From: Xenoacremonium recifei
Taxonomy: Eukaryota > Ascomycota > Sordariomycetes > Hypocreales > Nectriaceae
Assembly: GCA_012184525.1 (NCBI GenBank)
Contig: WOFQ01000004.1
Location: 930,001-994,000 of the forward strand
Direction: 5' to 3'
DNA length: 64,000 bases
A program made the position numbers and the translations under genes. The notes under the pieces were generated by a model, which was not told the DNA's origin, made no database searches, and saw only the letters and a program-made list of their open reading frames with translations. Below, one piece after another: positions 46,143 through 57,446 of the stretch. The stretch's first letter is position 1, and each line of letters starts with the position of its first letter.

Positions 46143-48143
46143 CTAAGAAGACGCCTCGCCATCCCCCTCCACCACCCTCCTCCCCCTATAATGTCTCTTC
46201 CGCCTCCTCAACGCGGCATCCTCGCCCCTCCACCCCCTGCCCGGCACAACGGGCCGTAGAAACCCATCCACGTGCACCGCGCCCAGCGTCTCCTCGTCGC
46301 TGTCCACTTCAGGGGCTGCGGCCGCCGACCCCCCGTGCACGAGGTCCATGTGTCGTCGCAGGTTGGTCCGGCGGGTGAAGCCCTGCGCGGCGCGCTCGCA
46401 CGACGGGATCGGGCAGAAGACTAGCAGCCCGGCGGCGGAGGAGGAGCGTGAGCTGGGCGAATGGGGGGTTGCGGAGCGGCGGCCGCGGGGGGTGCTGGGG
46501 GGGGAGGTTGAGCGGCGGGCGAGAGAGGCTTGACGGGAAGCTACACGGCGCTGGGCCAGCGGTGCAGCAGCGTCATCCTCAGAGTCGCTGTCCGACACAC
46601 TGAGAGTAATAGGTCCTGGACGGAAGACCTGCGGCGCAATCCCCGTGCTGCTGGCGTGCGAGACGGGCACTTCATTCAGCGTGTGCAGCACCATGCCCTC
46701 GTTGAAGAGCGCGGCGCAGCGACGCGATGCGCGGGCGAGGGCAGAGGGTGAAAAGCCGGCGAGGGCGGCGGCGCCGAGCATGTCGCTCCAGTCGCGGAGG
46801 CCCCAGCGGCGGCGTTTGCGGGAGATGTTGGTGGTTGTGCTGGCGTTGGAGTCGGTGTCTGTGTCGGGGGGTGCGGGTGGTGGAGGCTTGTGAGTAGGGG
46901 AGGGGGCGTTGGTTGAGGTTGAGGTTGAGGCCGGTGACGATGCTGCTGCTTGTTGATGGGCCTCGTCCTTTGAGGCTTGCTCGCCTTGTTTGAGCCAGGC
47001 TTCAAACGCGGCTGTTCTCTCAGCTTCGGTGGTGGGTATCCGGCGGTGTGCCTCGCGAGCAATCCGGACTCGCATCTCCTCCTCCGTCTCGCCCTCTCTT
47101 GGAACATGGACCTTCCGCGGACGGCCTCGTTTGCGTCCAGTAGGGGTCGTGGCTCCAGCGTCTTCGACGGGCGTTTGAGTCCGGGATGTATTCCGCGGGC
47201 GGCCGCGGGGTCGCTTTGGCCCTGTTTGTTGGGTGTCTGAGTCGTCTTCTGTGGACGAGTCGGAGAGGTAGTTGAGCCCTGCAACGCGGGAGTTGTGCAG
47301 GATGGTGAGGGTTGTGTCGAGTTGCGAGAGGATGTGTCTCACAGATGGACGTAGGAGATGGTAGGAAAAGTCGTCGTCTGCTGAGAAGACTGGGGCGTAT
47401 GTTCGAGGAGGACGCTTCACATGACCTTGAGACTCATCCGTGTCTGGTGGTGGTGGTGGTGGTTTGTCGTCGACGTCCATTTCATCTTCATCCTCCTCTT
47501 CGTCATCCTTCTTAAACAACATCTTTGTCGACGATGAACCCTGACATTCGGGCTCTGTCATTGGCGTCGACTCTTCGATGGATGGCCGGACCATCTTGGT
47601 CTGTCGTCGCACAAATCGCTCCTTGGCCCTCCGCAAGATCGTCGCAGAAAGTTCATTCTCTAGTTCAGTGCTCGGATGCGTCTCCTCGACTCTGCGGAAC
47701 GTGTAGCGCTCATCCTCGTCATGTTGAGGTTGGAAGAGCTGCTCTTTGGGCAGATGACGTTCCTTCAGCGGCCACGCAGTCCATTGCTTCGGAGGTGCCC
47801 AGGGAGCCTCTTGGCTGCTTCCCTATGTTTCGTCAGTATTCCCGTAGAGATACAACTGGTGGTGAATTATGCTGCCACTCACCGTCTGGACAGTCGGGGT
47901 TTTAGCCATCGCCTGGCTCCGCCCTCGCTTCTTCAACGCAAAGGCATTATACAGATGCACAGACAAATCCTGATCCTGCAGCTGCTTCATCGACTGCCAC
48001 AGATTTCTTTCCTCTTCGGTGAGCGCGCGCCATGTCGACGGCGGGCCTGTCCAGCGGTTTGGGCGGTGCGCGTGCAGTTCTTCCGAGTCGATGGATGCGA
48101 TATCGTCATTGTCCAGCTCCCACTTCACCGCGCGGGCCTCCAT
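46143..48143 (-). CDS. rrn9: RRN9-domain protein, RNA polymerase I initiation factor
   Basis: Candidate subunit of the Pol I upstream activation factor, acting at rDNA promoters in the nucleolus. It is 646 aa, from exons 48143-47883 and 47822-46143. The N-terminal RRN9 domain includes WTGPPSTW, then LTEEERNLW and the diagnostic DQDLSVHLYNAFALK (about residues 56-70). Downstream are an acidic tract, two AT-hook-like motifs (RPRGRPR near 292, KRGRPRK near 318), a bipartite basic signal (RKRRRW), and a C-terminal C2H2-like finger (C-x4-C-x15-H-x4-H, about 570-600). Yeast Rrn9 is smaller and I do not recall AT-hooks or a finger in it, so this is an expanded version. It is in tandem with Nop7, which fits a shared ribosome-production theme. 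The start is an ATG in good frame with no earlier candidate. Confidence 0.82.
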
Positions 48144-48503
48144 CGTGATCAGAAGTCGAGTTCATCCAAAATTTACGCAATAATATCGCCATAGACGAAG
48201 GGATCAAGGCATTTGGTCGTCTCTGACCTGCCCGACAAAGGGCTGGCTGGTGTGGAGTTGTTAGGTTGAAGATGCAAGCAGAGGGGTGAAAATTCCCCAA
48301 GTCCAAAACCTATTACCATGAGAGCCGGTTACGTAGACACGCAAAATCCGAGGCACATGAAAGCCACACCTCACAAACTTCAATTTCAATTAGATAGATA
48401 ATCGAACGAGATGGACATACATATATTTGACGTCTTATTTTATTTACGCTCATATCGCATGAAATTCAATCTACCGCATCTAAATGGTATAAAACAATCC
48501 CGT
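48144..48503. promoter_or_regulatory. RRN9 promoter / Nop7 3' region
   Basis: 360 bp between two minus-strand genes. It should hold the Nop7 terminator and the RRN9 promoter. I call no specific element. Confidence 0.4.
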
Positions 48504-50486
48504 TTACGCCTTGGCCTTGCCCCTGGCCTTTTCCTTTTCCAATTTTCTCCTCTTCGCCCGCAGCTTCTGGTCCTCGGCGCTCTTCTTGTTGTTGGTGTAG
48601 ATCATCTGCTCGTACAGCTTCCGCTTCTTCTTGCTCAGCATGCCCTTGGCCCGCTCGACGTCCTCGGCCTCATCGCGTGCCTTCTTGCTCAGTGCTTTCC
48701 GTGCCTCCTCCTTGGCCTTGGTCTTGGGGTCGGCCGATTTCGCCTTGACTGAGCCGCCGGTGAGTTCGGCCTCGAGCTCTTGTTGGCGAAGCTGGGCTTC
48801 GTCTTCTGACTCTTCATCATCCTCCTCTTCGTCTTCGGAGAATCCGCCAAAGTCGTCGCCCTCTGCGCCCTCATCGTCTTCGTCCTCGTCATCAGAACCA
48901 GCAACATCCATGCCCTCGACAGTCTCGTCAACTTCATCATCGCTACCATTCTCCAGGGCCTCCGCTTCGGGTTCTTGCTCCTCCAGCGGTATCGTAGGAT
49001 CGTAGGCGCCCTGGACCTTCCTGACGAAGGGACTCAAATGAGGGGGCAGGCCAGCTCCAGGGGCATACAGATGAGGCTCCTTCAGCTCGCCATCGTTGAC
49101 GCTGTCCCACACCCATTGGGGCTGGATGTAGACTCTGCCCGGTACCCGTTGGTTGGCCGCAAGCTTCTGGGATGTTTGGTTGTCCTCGGCATCACCATTC
49201 TCCTCGGACGCAACTTGGATAGGGGGTCGGTCGACAATCTGGTGGGTGATGGCGGGGTCGAGCTCGTTGGTTGTGAAAGCACCGTCGCCAAGAACAGCAT
49301 CCCAACCAACACGTTTGCAGCCAAACGCCTTGAGGAGGAATTCCAGGGGCTGGCGAGGGGTTTCGCGGTTAAGATAGAAGGTGAAGTTCGAGAACAGAGT
49401 GGCAGGGGTGTTTCCGGCATTTGAGGGCTGTGGAAGGATGTCGCCACCTGGTGCAGCAGGCTCGAACTTGTCGATGGCACCAGACTGGTCCTCCTCCGTG
49501 TCCATGGCGTCTTCGCCATTGGCGGCTTTAGACTCTTCAGAGCCGTTGGCCTTGATCTTCTTCAACACCTTGTTCACCGCAGCCTGCACCTGGGGATCAG
49601 GCTTATGCTCAGATGCTTCCACTTGCTTCTGCTCCTCCGCCTCCGCCTCCACCAGCGTCTTGCCCTCCAGCGTAAAGGCACCGAGTTCAGCCGCGTTCTC
49701 GTCCTTGGCGGCATCGAACTTGGGGGGGTACTTGAGCCCAGCCGCGGTGTAGAGTCGGAAGTTGACGAAGCCCAGGAGGGTCATGTAGAACTCGACAAAG
49801 GTGCCCATGATGCGGAAGTCGACGTCGCCCACGATGCGCTGGTTGAACTTGTACGGCACCAGCCACAGCACGTCCTCGCCCTGGATGTTGGCCTGGTAGT
49901 AGATGCCCTTGATGGACAGGAACGACTTGGTCACGCTCTGCGACACGATCAGGTAGTGCTGGAACTCGAGGCACAGCCGCTCGCACCGCGCAATCATCTT
50001 GGCGGGCACCATTGTGGTCGAGGGGAGGTTCGCAAAGAGGAAGAGCATGGAGAGGCAGTCGTCGAGGTCTCGCAGGGCATCGGCAAAGGTCGGGTAGCGC
50101 TCGCGGATGACATGGTCCAGCGTATATCGCGGCTTGCCCGTCTTGTCGGGCCGCGCCGCATTGCCCTCCAGCCTCGCCGCATCCGTGACATCGCCGCGGC
50201 CCAGGGCGCGCGAGATCTTCTTCTCGAGGACCTTCTGGTCGCGGAACTTGTGCAGCAGCGGCTCGTGCAGCAGGTACTGGATGTCCTTGGCGTAGTAGAA
50301 GGTGGTGGAGCTGGTGGACGACTTGGACACCTTCTTGCGGCTGCGAGGCTCGCGCGGGTAGATGCCCTTCCAGATGCACAGCTTGCGGAAGTCGGGCAGG
50401 CTGATCTGGAGCTTGCGGATGGCCTGGTTGCGCGTGACGTAGTTCTTGGCCGCGCCGGCCTGGCCCTTCTTCTTGATGCGCGCCAT
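48504..50486 (-). CDS. nop7: Pescadillo homologue Nop7 (60S ribosome biogenesis)
   Basis: Nucleolar protein of the Nop7-Erb1-Ytm1 (PeBoW) complex, needed for 27S pre-rRNA processing and 60S maturation. Single exon, 660 aa. The N-terminus (MARIKKKG, then YVTRNQAIRKLQ-SLPDFRKLCI-KGIYPREP) and blocks such as SIKGIYYQA and WLVPY are diagnostic of the Pescadillo N-terminal domain. A BRCT domain follows at about residues 360-480 (LFSNFTFYLNRE; GCKRVGW; QPQWVWDSVN). The C-terminal third is a long acidic tract and then a basic Lys/Arg-rich coiled end, as in the family. An in-frame ATG at 50573 would add 29 residues; 50486 matches the family start. Length is about average. It is divergent from PIG-U. 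Confidence 0.97.
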   Translation of the reverse strand: MARIKKKGQAGAAKNYVTRNQAIRKLQISLPDFRKLCIWKGIYPREPRSRKKVSKSSTSSTTFYYAKDIQYLLHEPLLHKFRDQKVLEKKISRALGRGDVTDAARLEGNAARPDKTGKPRYTLDHVIRERYPTFADALRDLDDCLSMLFLFANLPSTTMVPAKMIARCERLCLEFQHYLIVSQSVTKSFLSIKGIYYQANIQGEDVLWLVPYKFNQRIVGDVDFRIMGTFVEFYMTLLGFVNFRLYTAAGLKYPPKFDAAKDENAAELGAFTLEGKTLVEAEAEEQKQVEASEHKPDPQVQAAVNKVLKKIKANGSEESKAANGEDAMDTEEDQSGAIDKFEPAAPGGDILPQPSNAGNTPATLFSNFTFYLNRETPRQPLEFLLKAFGCKRVGWDAVLGDGAFTTNELDPAITHQIVDRPPIQVASEENGDAEDNQTSQKLAANQRVPGRVYIQPQWVWDSVNDGELKEPHLYAPGAGLPPHLSPFVRKVQGAYDPTIPLEEQEPEAEALENGSDDEVDETVEGMDVAGSDDEDEDDEGAEGDDFGGFSEDEEEDDEESEDEAQLRQQELEAELTGGSVKAKSADPKTKAKEEARKALSKKARDEAEDVERAKGMLSKKKRKLYEQMIYTNNKKSAEDQKLRAKRRKLEKEKARGKAKA

Positions 50487-50842
50487 TGCGGTGAGACGGT
50501 TGATGGATTGTCCAGGTTGGTTCTCACAGGCGGCGGGGCAACTGGACGTCTTCCCGTCGATATCCTCCTCCAACTTTTTTTTTTGCTTGAAATTTTATTG
50601 CCATGCGCTACCGCTCAGCAAAGTGCCCGATACGGCTTAGATTGGCTAGTCCTCGCTCACCGCCCTGGCGCCTCACTGTGGCGCAGCAGCTTCAGCGGGA
50701 TCTCTAGCGCCGGCCCCTCTCCTCCCCGCCAGCCCCAGCCAGCTCCATGCTCTCCATGGAAAGCCGACAAGTGGCTTTACTCTGCACGTCACGATCCAAT
50801 TGCACGGTCCCGTCCCGTTCCAACTCGCCCTCGAGCAATGCC
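50487..50842. promoter_or_regulatory. shared divergent promoter, Nop7 / PIG-U
   Basis: 356 bp between outward-pointing starts of two housekeeping genes; a compact bidirectional promoter. GC-rich with a poly-T/A tract near 50577-50584. Confidence 0.55.
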
Positions 50843-52219
50843 ATGTCCAACATCATGACCCTGCGAGGCAAGGCCAGCGTCTATGCGGGTGCAGCCTTGC
50901 TGCGACTGGCGCTGTTTGTCGCGTTTCCCGCGCTGCCTGACCTGCTCACAGGGCGCGTCGAGGTGTCGACGCCCATGACCAGCTTCAAGCGATGTAAGCA
51001 GCTCTCGAGTCTACCAAGACACTCAATGCTGATTCCCTCGCAGTACAAGAAGGACTGTTTCTCTACACCAACAACGTGTCGCCCTACGATGGCGGTGTCT
51101 ACCACCAGGCGCCGCTCCTGCTCCCACTATTCTCCCTGCTCCCCGACCTGAAGACCTGGCCCATCTTCTCCTACATCCTCTACATCGCCATCGACCTCCT
51201 GAGCGCCGATGCCCTGTCCAAGATTGCCGATTCGGGCGAGGCTGGAAGCTCAAAGCTGTTCACCTCGCCGCGGCGGAACAAGAGGTGGCTGGGCGTTGCT
51301 GTTGCTGCGGCGTAAGTGCCCCCTCTCCCTGACGTATAAAGTCATGATGTTGATGAACCCCAGATTCCTGTTCAACCCGTATACCATCGCAACATGCATT
51401 GGCCGCTCGACAGGCGTCTTCACCACCTGCGCAATCCTCCACGCCATCGCCAAAGCCATCTCCGGCTCGCCCTTCAACAGCATGGTCGCCATCTCCTTCG
51501 CCTCCTACCTGTCCATGTATCCGATCCTGCTGCTCCCGCCGCTCGTCCTACTCGCCTACGACCGCCAGTCCGACAAGCGCCGCGTCGCTTCCATGGCCCA
51601 ATTCGCCGTGAAGAACGTGCCCCTCGTGACGGCGTGCATCACCGCCCTGCTCGGCATGTCGTTTGCCATCACCGGCTCGTGGGAGTTCCTGGCGCGCACG
51701 TACGGCATCCAGCTCACGCTCTCGGACCTCACGCCGAACGTCGGCCTCTGGTGGTATTTCTTCATCGAGATGTTTGACTCTTTCCGCGCTTTCTTCCTCG
51801 GCGTCTTCTGGCTACACCTCGCTGCCTACCCGGCCGCTCTCTCGATCCGTCTGCGGCCCCAGCCCCTAGCCGTGCTGACCATCCTCCTCGGCACTTTCTC
51901 CATCTTCAAGCCGTATCCGTCCATCGCGGACGCCAGCCTGTTCCTCGCCATGATTCCGCTCTTCCGCCACGTGTTCCCCCTAATGCGCTACTCCTTCGTC
52001 ACTTGCGCGACCCTCATGTACGCGACTTTCCTCGGTCCGGCTTTCTACCACCTCTGGATCTACGCCGGCAGCGGAAATGCCAACTTCTTCTATGCTATTA
52101 CTCTTGTCTGGAGCCTGGGGCAGAGCCTGTTAGTGTCTGACCTCACGTTTGCAGTGCTGCGGGATGAGTGGGAAGTCGAGCGCCCTGAGATGGTGGGCAA
52201 GGAGATTCGACAGATATAG
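50843..52219 (+). CDS. gab1: GPI transamidase subunit PIG-U (Gab1/Cdc91)
   Basis: Membrane subunit of the ER GPI transamidase, which attaches finished GPI anchors to protein C-termini. It is 424 aa, from exons 50843-50993, 51044-51311, 51364-52219, with all phases matching. Family motifs visible: a first membrane helix, then NNVSPYDGGVYHQAPLLLP, FLFNPYTIA, and in the C-terminal half WWYFFIEMFDSFR. About 8-10 hydrophobic segments are spread along the chain. Length fits PIG-U (about 400-430 aa). Downstream it converges with the Sam37 gene, 245 bp away. GWT1, an early enzyme of the same pathway, is in this window too. Confidence 0.95.
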
Positions 52220-52464
52220 GTTATCGGGTCGCAAGTCTTTGGAAGAGATGGGAAAAGAAGGATGCTACTGATTAGATCAGGTGTAAAATAGACGTCTAAG
52301 GTTGCTCATAAATGGGCTGTCTAGACATTACTGGGATTAAAAAAAAAGCCTATTTCCTCGTTTAACATTTCATAACCAACAACTGCGAAGCAGGTATCAA
52401 TCGTGATGGGCATTATTTATACATAATATTACAGCTTTTGTAGAGTAGTGTTACAATGATGCTT

Positions 52465-53802
52465 TTAATCCAGTTCAGAGTCGGATTCGACTATCCGTCC
52501 TCCAGCAACACTCGACGCCTGTGCCATCGGGGCCTGATATCCGCCCATGGCACTGCCCAGCATCGAGCCAATCTCTCCAAAGTCACTCAACCTCGACCCC
52601 CTTTGTGCGCGCCACACATGTGTCCACGCCCCAAACGGCTGCATCGCCTTATACATGTACAATCCGTAGCCCATCGTCACGCCCGTCGCCAAGACGCTCA
52701 TGGCTAGCATCAGGGCCCGCGAGTCAATGCCTGAGACGCCCTCCTCTGCTCGACGGCGCTTTTCGTCGGCGTAGGCGTCTCCAAGGTTGGGAAGGTGGTG
52801 CAAGACGGTGTCGAGGGTGCGGGTGATGGTGCGGAGGGTGGTGTTTTGTTGTAGGTCGGCATAGGGGAGATCGCCCCTTTCTTGGAGAGTGGCCTTCATG
52901 GTGTTTACGAATTTTGATATCCGAGGAGCGTTGGGTACTAGCCAATCTCTCAGGAATGATCGTGGGACAGCCGCATCTCGCATCAGAGCGAGATATCCAA
53001 ACGCTAGACAGTCCAACGAGGACGGTTCTGGGCTTCCCAGGAAGTATCCAGATTCCTTCTCCCCCTCCACCCCCTTAAGCCGGTCCTCGAGCACCGACAA
53101 GCAATCCTCAGTGAGGCCATACAGCCTTATAGCGGCCGCCTGCTCAGGAGTCATCTCGTCATGGACCGTCCTCCGCGTCTGAGCCGGCAAATGCCTCCGG
53201 AACGACTCCGGCAAGGCCTCCCGCCCGGACAAGTGCAGTCCGCCATTCGGATCCAAGTCGGCGTCCAGATCTGCGAAGCCCAAATGCTCAACACGGCTCA
53301 CGGCCGCGGCACGCAGTAGCGGCGGCACTGTCCATGTCAAGGGGAATGCCAGCAGAGCGCTGAATGCCGGGCGCGTGGCCGCCGCCCAGTTTGCCGCCGA
53401 GACGTACAGCGACAGATCCAGCAACGGCGCCGCGCGCGCAGCCAGCAGCGCGGCATAAGCAGAGCGGTCGGCCTGCTGCGTGGGCGAGAGCCCGGCGTCT
53501 ACGTGCAGGATAGACGCTGAAGTGAGGTAGCTGACGATGGGGCCGTAGCCGCTCGTCCAGACGCCATCATGATGCAGCGCGGGGAGTGTATCTGGGGGAC
53601 AGAGGGTCAGACGAGGGGAAGCTCACAAGGTGGGGATGGACTGTTGTTTCATACTGGATGGGCTGATGGACGGGTCGTTGCTGGGAATGAGGCGCCACTG
53701 GTCGGGCGGCAGGGCGCAGTGCAGGAGGGTGATGATGGCGAGGCACTCGGCGTCGATGGAGGCAAGGCCAAAGGCCGATCCCCAGACGTGCAGATGCAGC
53801 AT
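52465..53802 (-). CDS. sam37: Sam37/Tom37 metaxin-like, mitochondrial outer-membrane sorting
   Basis: Peripheral or tail-anchored subunit of the SAM complex, which inserts beta-barrel proteins into the outer mitochondrial membrane. It is 424 aa, from exons 53802-53655 and 53591-52465. The N-terminus (LHVWGSAFGLASIDAECLA) matches the fungal Tom37/Sam37 GST-N-like domain; the second part holds a GST-C-like helical region with ESGYFLGSPEPSSLDCLAFGYLALM, the metaxin signature. A hydrophobic helix near residues 350-372 (MLAMSVLATGVTMGYGLYMY) is a candidate membrane anchor. The intron donor/acceptor pair is GTATGA / CCCCCAG with matching phase. Start chosen on family alignment; the open frame upstream has no protein character. 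The tail ends in an acidic DSELD. Confidence 0.9.
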
Positions 53803-55290
53803 CGTCAGATAAGACGCCGGTCGGCTATGCGGAAGCGCTCTTGCGGGAATGCTCCCTCTAAGCGCCCGGTGAAAAGGGGGCGTTTCGGGGTGTCGAGCTC
53901 GAGGTCGAGGTTGAAAGCAAGCATCGATGTAGATCCATCCCGCAGCCTTGCAGTAGCGGCAGCGCCTCAGCGCCTCAGCGTGCCGGTGGGGCGCAAGCCA
54001 CAGTGCGTAGCCACGTGATCTCGCAGCGGGCGTTAGGGGCATTAGGGGACCGCTATCTGTGCAAGGCAATACCATTCATCCAATCAGTGTATGTCGAGAT
54101 CATCTATCTAGCTTTTCGGGCAGCAGACTATTAGCATGGAATACCTTCCTATCTACACGGATCTCTGGTCATATTGATATCAATAAACCTAATTCGGAAC
54201 GAGTACCTGAGGATCAAGTACCTGATGTACCGAGGCATCTTCAGTTGGGTTCATGAGGGGACGAGATAAGCCCGTCTTAGTTGATGTGGTGTTTGTGTGC
54301 TGATGCTGTACTATCTTAGCTAATATGGGGGGGCATTTCAGCGGACGAGAAAGGCATCCCCTGCGAACACTACAAGTCCATGTTTCTTCACCACATCCTG
54401 TCCCTGAAAGGAGGGTGTCGACTCCTGACGATCCGATGGCGACATGGGATGGCGTTTCTTTGCCACCCATCTGGCACATCATCAACCGCGTGTTCATTCC
54501 AGGGTGTCTACGCGGTATGGATGATGTGCTACTGGGCTTGCGTACGCGAAGTACGGAGTAGATGAATGACAGCCAAACACAAACACATGCCTGTCCTGAC
54601 CTGTCTCTCCTCTACGGGGCGTGCTTGATGGCGGGCCGCGATGGGGTACAGTAGACGATCGCCCGTCTAAGCTCCCTCCTGTCTCAGTCCTGCTGCCCCA
54701 ATGCCCCCCCTTCTTGACACCCAGATTGCCAGATCACGGATCTGTGCTTGTCTCCTGCTATCTCCAGTCCCACCGTGACGACGATTTGATCTTCAACCTC
54801 GGCTTGCCCTCTGATATCCATCTCCTCCCCAGTGGGCCGCGAGCCTTTGCCTCTGTCCGGAAGCAAGGTTTCGGCGGTGGCTGGCCGGCCCGTTGAGAAA
54901 AAAAAAGCAGAAGCGCCCGCCCAACCGATAGCGTTCGCAGGAGCACGTTGCGGCGCGGTTTCTGTTCGCTCGGGAGAATGAGGAACACGAGCTGTCTCCC
55001 GGCCAAACATCCGATACTCTCCCCTCCAATTCCTGGGGAAAAGGAATCTGGGTGAGCAGCCCCCGTAGTTCCAAAACAAAACCTGCTGCTGGTTCACCCG
55101 CCGTCCGTGTGTCACGACAACGGAAGATCAGGGGCAGGGGGGGCCAGCGGGCTGAAGGGAGGGATGCTATCAGCTGTTTGATCGACGCTAAACCGCTCGA
55201 TTGATTGATGGCATGGGATGGGAAAACGGCCACCGGACGCAGCTCTGCGGTTTGCGCCGAGAACAAACTGCTGCAGCAGGTAATTGCTAA

Positions 55291-55311
55291 TTGCTTGCTT
55301 GCTTGCTTGCT
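55291..55311. repeat. microsatellite, (TTGC)5
   Basis: Tandem TTGC units in gene-poor DNA. Confidence 0.9.
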
Positions 55312-55910
55312 GCGAGGCGAGTGTTGGCCCAATGCAAGGGAGAGGCGCTGCGGAGGGGCCAGCAGGGGGGGAACGGGATCACGAGGGCGATCGGAACCAG
55401 GGGTATGGGCAACTAATTTGCATGCGACGATACTGGAAAGAGAGCAGAATGCGATGCTAGTACGACAGCACATGCAGCACGATGTTTTGGGTGATTGTCC
55501 ACTTGTGTAATGTAATGTGACGATGATGCGTTATGTTATGTTGTGTTGTGTATAATAGTGTAAATAAGCAGGTAAACTCAGTGTGGTATCTCTTCTCCGT
55601 CCGTATCCCGACGTCAGCGCTGAGTGATCAACGGACGCAATTCATTCATTCAATCCAGGCCCTATGTGAGCCGCCAAAGTAGCACCAAAGCAAATAAGAG
55701 AGAAATAGTCCCAATAATTCTATGTTCCCAACCCAGTTCCCTCCCCCTCCCTTCGCGTGTCGTTCATTAAACCAGGTCGTCTAGTAACTTGGGTGTCCTC
55801 GGCAGCAACCAGAAGCAGCTTGTCGTGTTGTGTCGTGTGGTGGTGGTGGTTGCAAAAGACGCCGTGAGATGGATGCTTCTAATGATACAGTTCCGAAAAC
55901 CCGTGGAACA

Positions 55911-55928
55911 ATGATGATGATGATGATG
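55911..55928. repeat. microsatellite, (ATG)n
   Basis: ATG trinucleotide run of about six units. Confidence 0.9.
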
Positions 55929-56081
55929 CTCCTCCCAAGATGAAATGCTGATAACGAGAGCCCAGCGTGGATTAAAATGTAGTAGTGGTACAGGTGTCAA
56001 GTGACGAGTGCATGTCGTCAGGCAGCGAGAGAAGCGAAGAGTAAGAAACGAGTCCGATGGGGCCAGCCAAGGACTGGGGGC

Positions 56082-56102
56082 GGTGATGTGATGTGATGTG
56101 AT
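56082..56102. repeat. microsatellite, (GTGAT)n
   Basis: Pentanucleotide GTGAT repeated about four times. Confidence 0.85.
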
Positions 56103-57426
56103 TGTTGTCGTTTGCGTATGTCGATGTTGGTGGAAAGCGGGGGAGAGTTGTCACTGGCGATGCAGCCAAGCCGACCAGCCAGCCTCGACAGCGCATAATC
56201 GGTGAAAGGAGGCCGGCTGATTCGACGAGCGGCGGCTGGAGAACGTCAAGTGACGGCAGCGTGCATCGCAAAGGTGCCCCCGTCGAGAGCGATGCAATGC
56301 AGCGATAGCAGGGCGAAGCGATTACGTGCAGAGCCAGGTGGGCTGCATATGCGGGCGCGCCAACGCGATGGCTTCTAAGTCAAGCCTGGCGCAGATCCGG
56401 AGGGGACATTGTGCGGTAGCAGTAGCGGCAGCGAGCCGAGGCGGCTGGCGGTGATGGTGGTGTAATCGGAGATCCAAGATGTCGAGGCCGTGTTCCCGAG
56501 CAGGCAGAGGCAATCAGTGAGAGATGTAAATCCAGGTATCGTGGGTGTCCATCGTCTAGCCTCGCTTGGGCAGCGGAGGAAGAGGCCGGCTGGGAGGCGG
56601 TCCCGGGCAGGGAGGGAGTTGCGAGGGTCGTTGCGCGACGGCAGGCATTGTGAGTGTTGTGAGGACTTGCTGGAAGTCGAGATGTGTGTTTGTTGTTGTA
56701 TGACTGAGCGACCTGGTACGGTAGGCTCAGCAGCGGTGTTGGTGTTGACGTGCGTGTAAGCGACGAGGCTAGGTGCAAGTGGATGTTGGTGTTGTTTGTT
56801 GTCAGACTCGAAGTCGAAGCAAGAGTGTGCTTATGTCAACAGAGGTTGCAGTGATGATGATGAAGCAAGTTCTAGACTGGAAGATCCGGGCCTGGGCAGA
56901 GGGAGGCCGCTGCCTTATGTATTTCCCTTGGCCCCAGGCTGCGTCTGGAGTTTTGCTTGGGCGTAATGAAAGGTAATCTGAGGTGTGGCTCCCTTGGCTC
57001 ATCAGCCAGGAAAAAACCAAAAGTCAGGTCGACAGGGGTCAGAGGCGCTACGCGACAGGGGGGGAGAGAGACTCACTCACAGGGGGGTGCGCTCAGCAAC
57101 AACGGGCTCGTACGAGGTACGTCAGAGCGGTACCTTGGCCGGAGGTACCTCGAGCGAGCGGCCAGCCCTTGCCGGAGACCGGGACTGCGTGTCTTGGACG
57201 AGTCTTGGACGAGTATTGGACTCGATGCTGGGCTGACAGACACACCCCTCCCCTTTTGCCCCTAGACGCCCACCCGATGCTGAGAGTCCCGCGTCTTGAG
57301 CCCAACTGCCTGGGCGGTGAAAGTATTGAACAATGGCGCAGTGGACACTCCAGAGTGAGAGACTGAGAGTCCCCTGGAGGGAAATTGAAACAGGCGTCAG
57401 CAGGCCCGGCCAGGGGGCCCGGAGCG

Positions 57427-57446
57427 GCGGTGGCGGCGGCGGCGGA
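57427..57446. repeat. GGC-rich trinucleotide run
   Basis: Near-perfect GGC repeats in non-coding DNA. Confidence 0.75.

Noticed and set aside
48631..49005. Ser-rich plus-strand open frame opposite Nop7
   Set aside because: It is the antisense shadow of the Glu/Asp-rich tract in Nop7.
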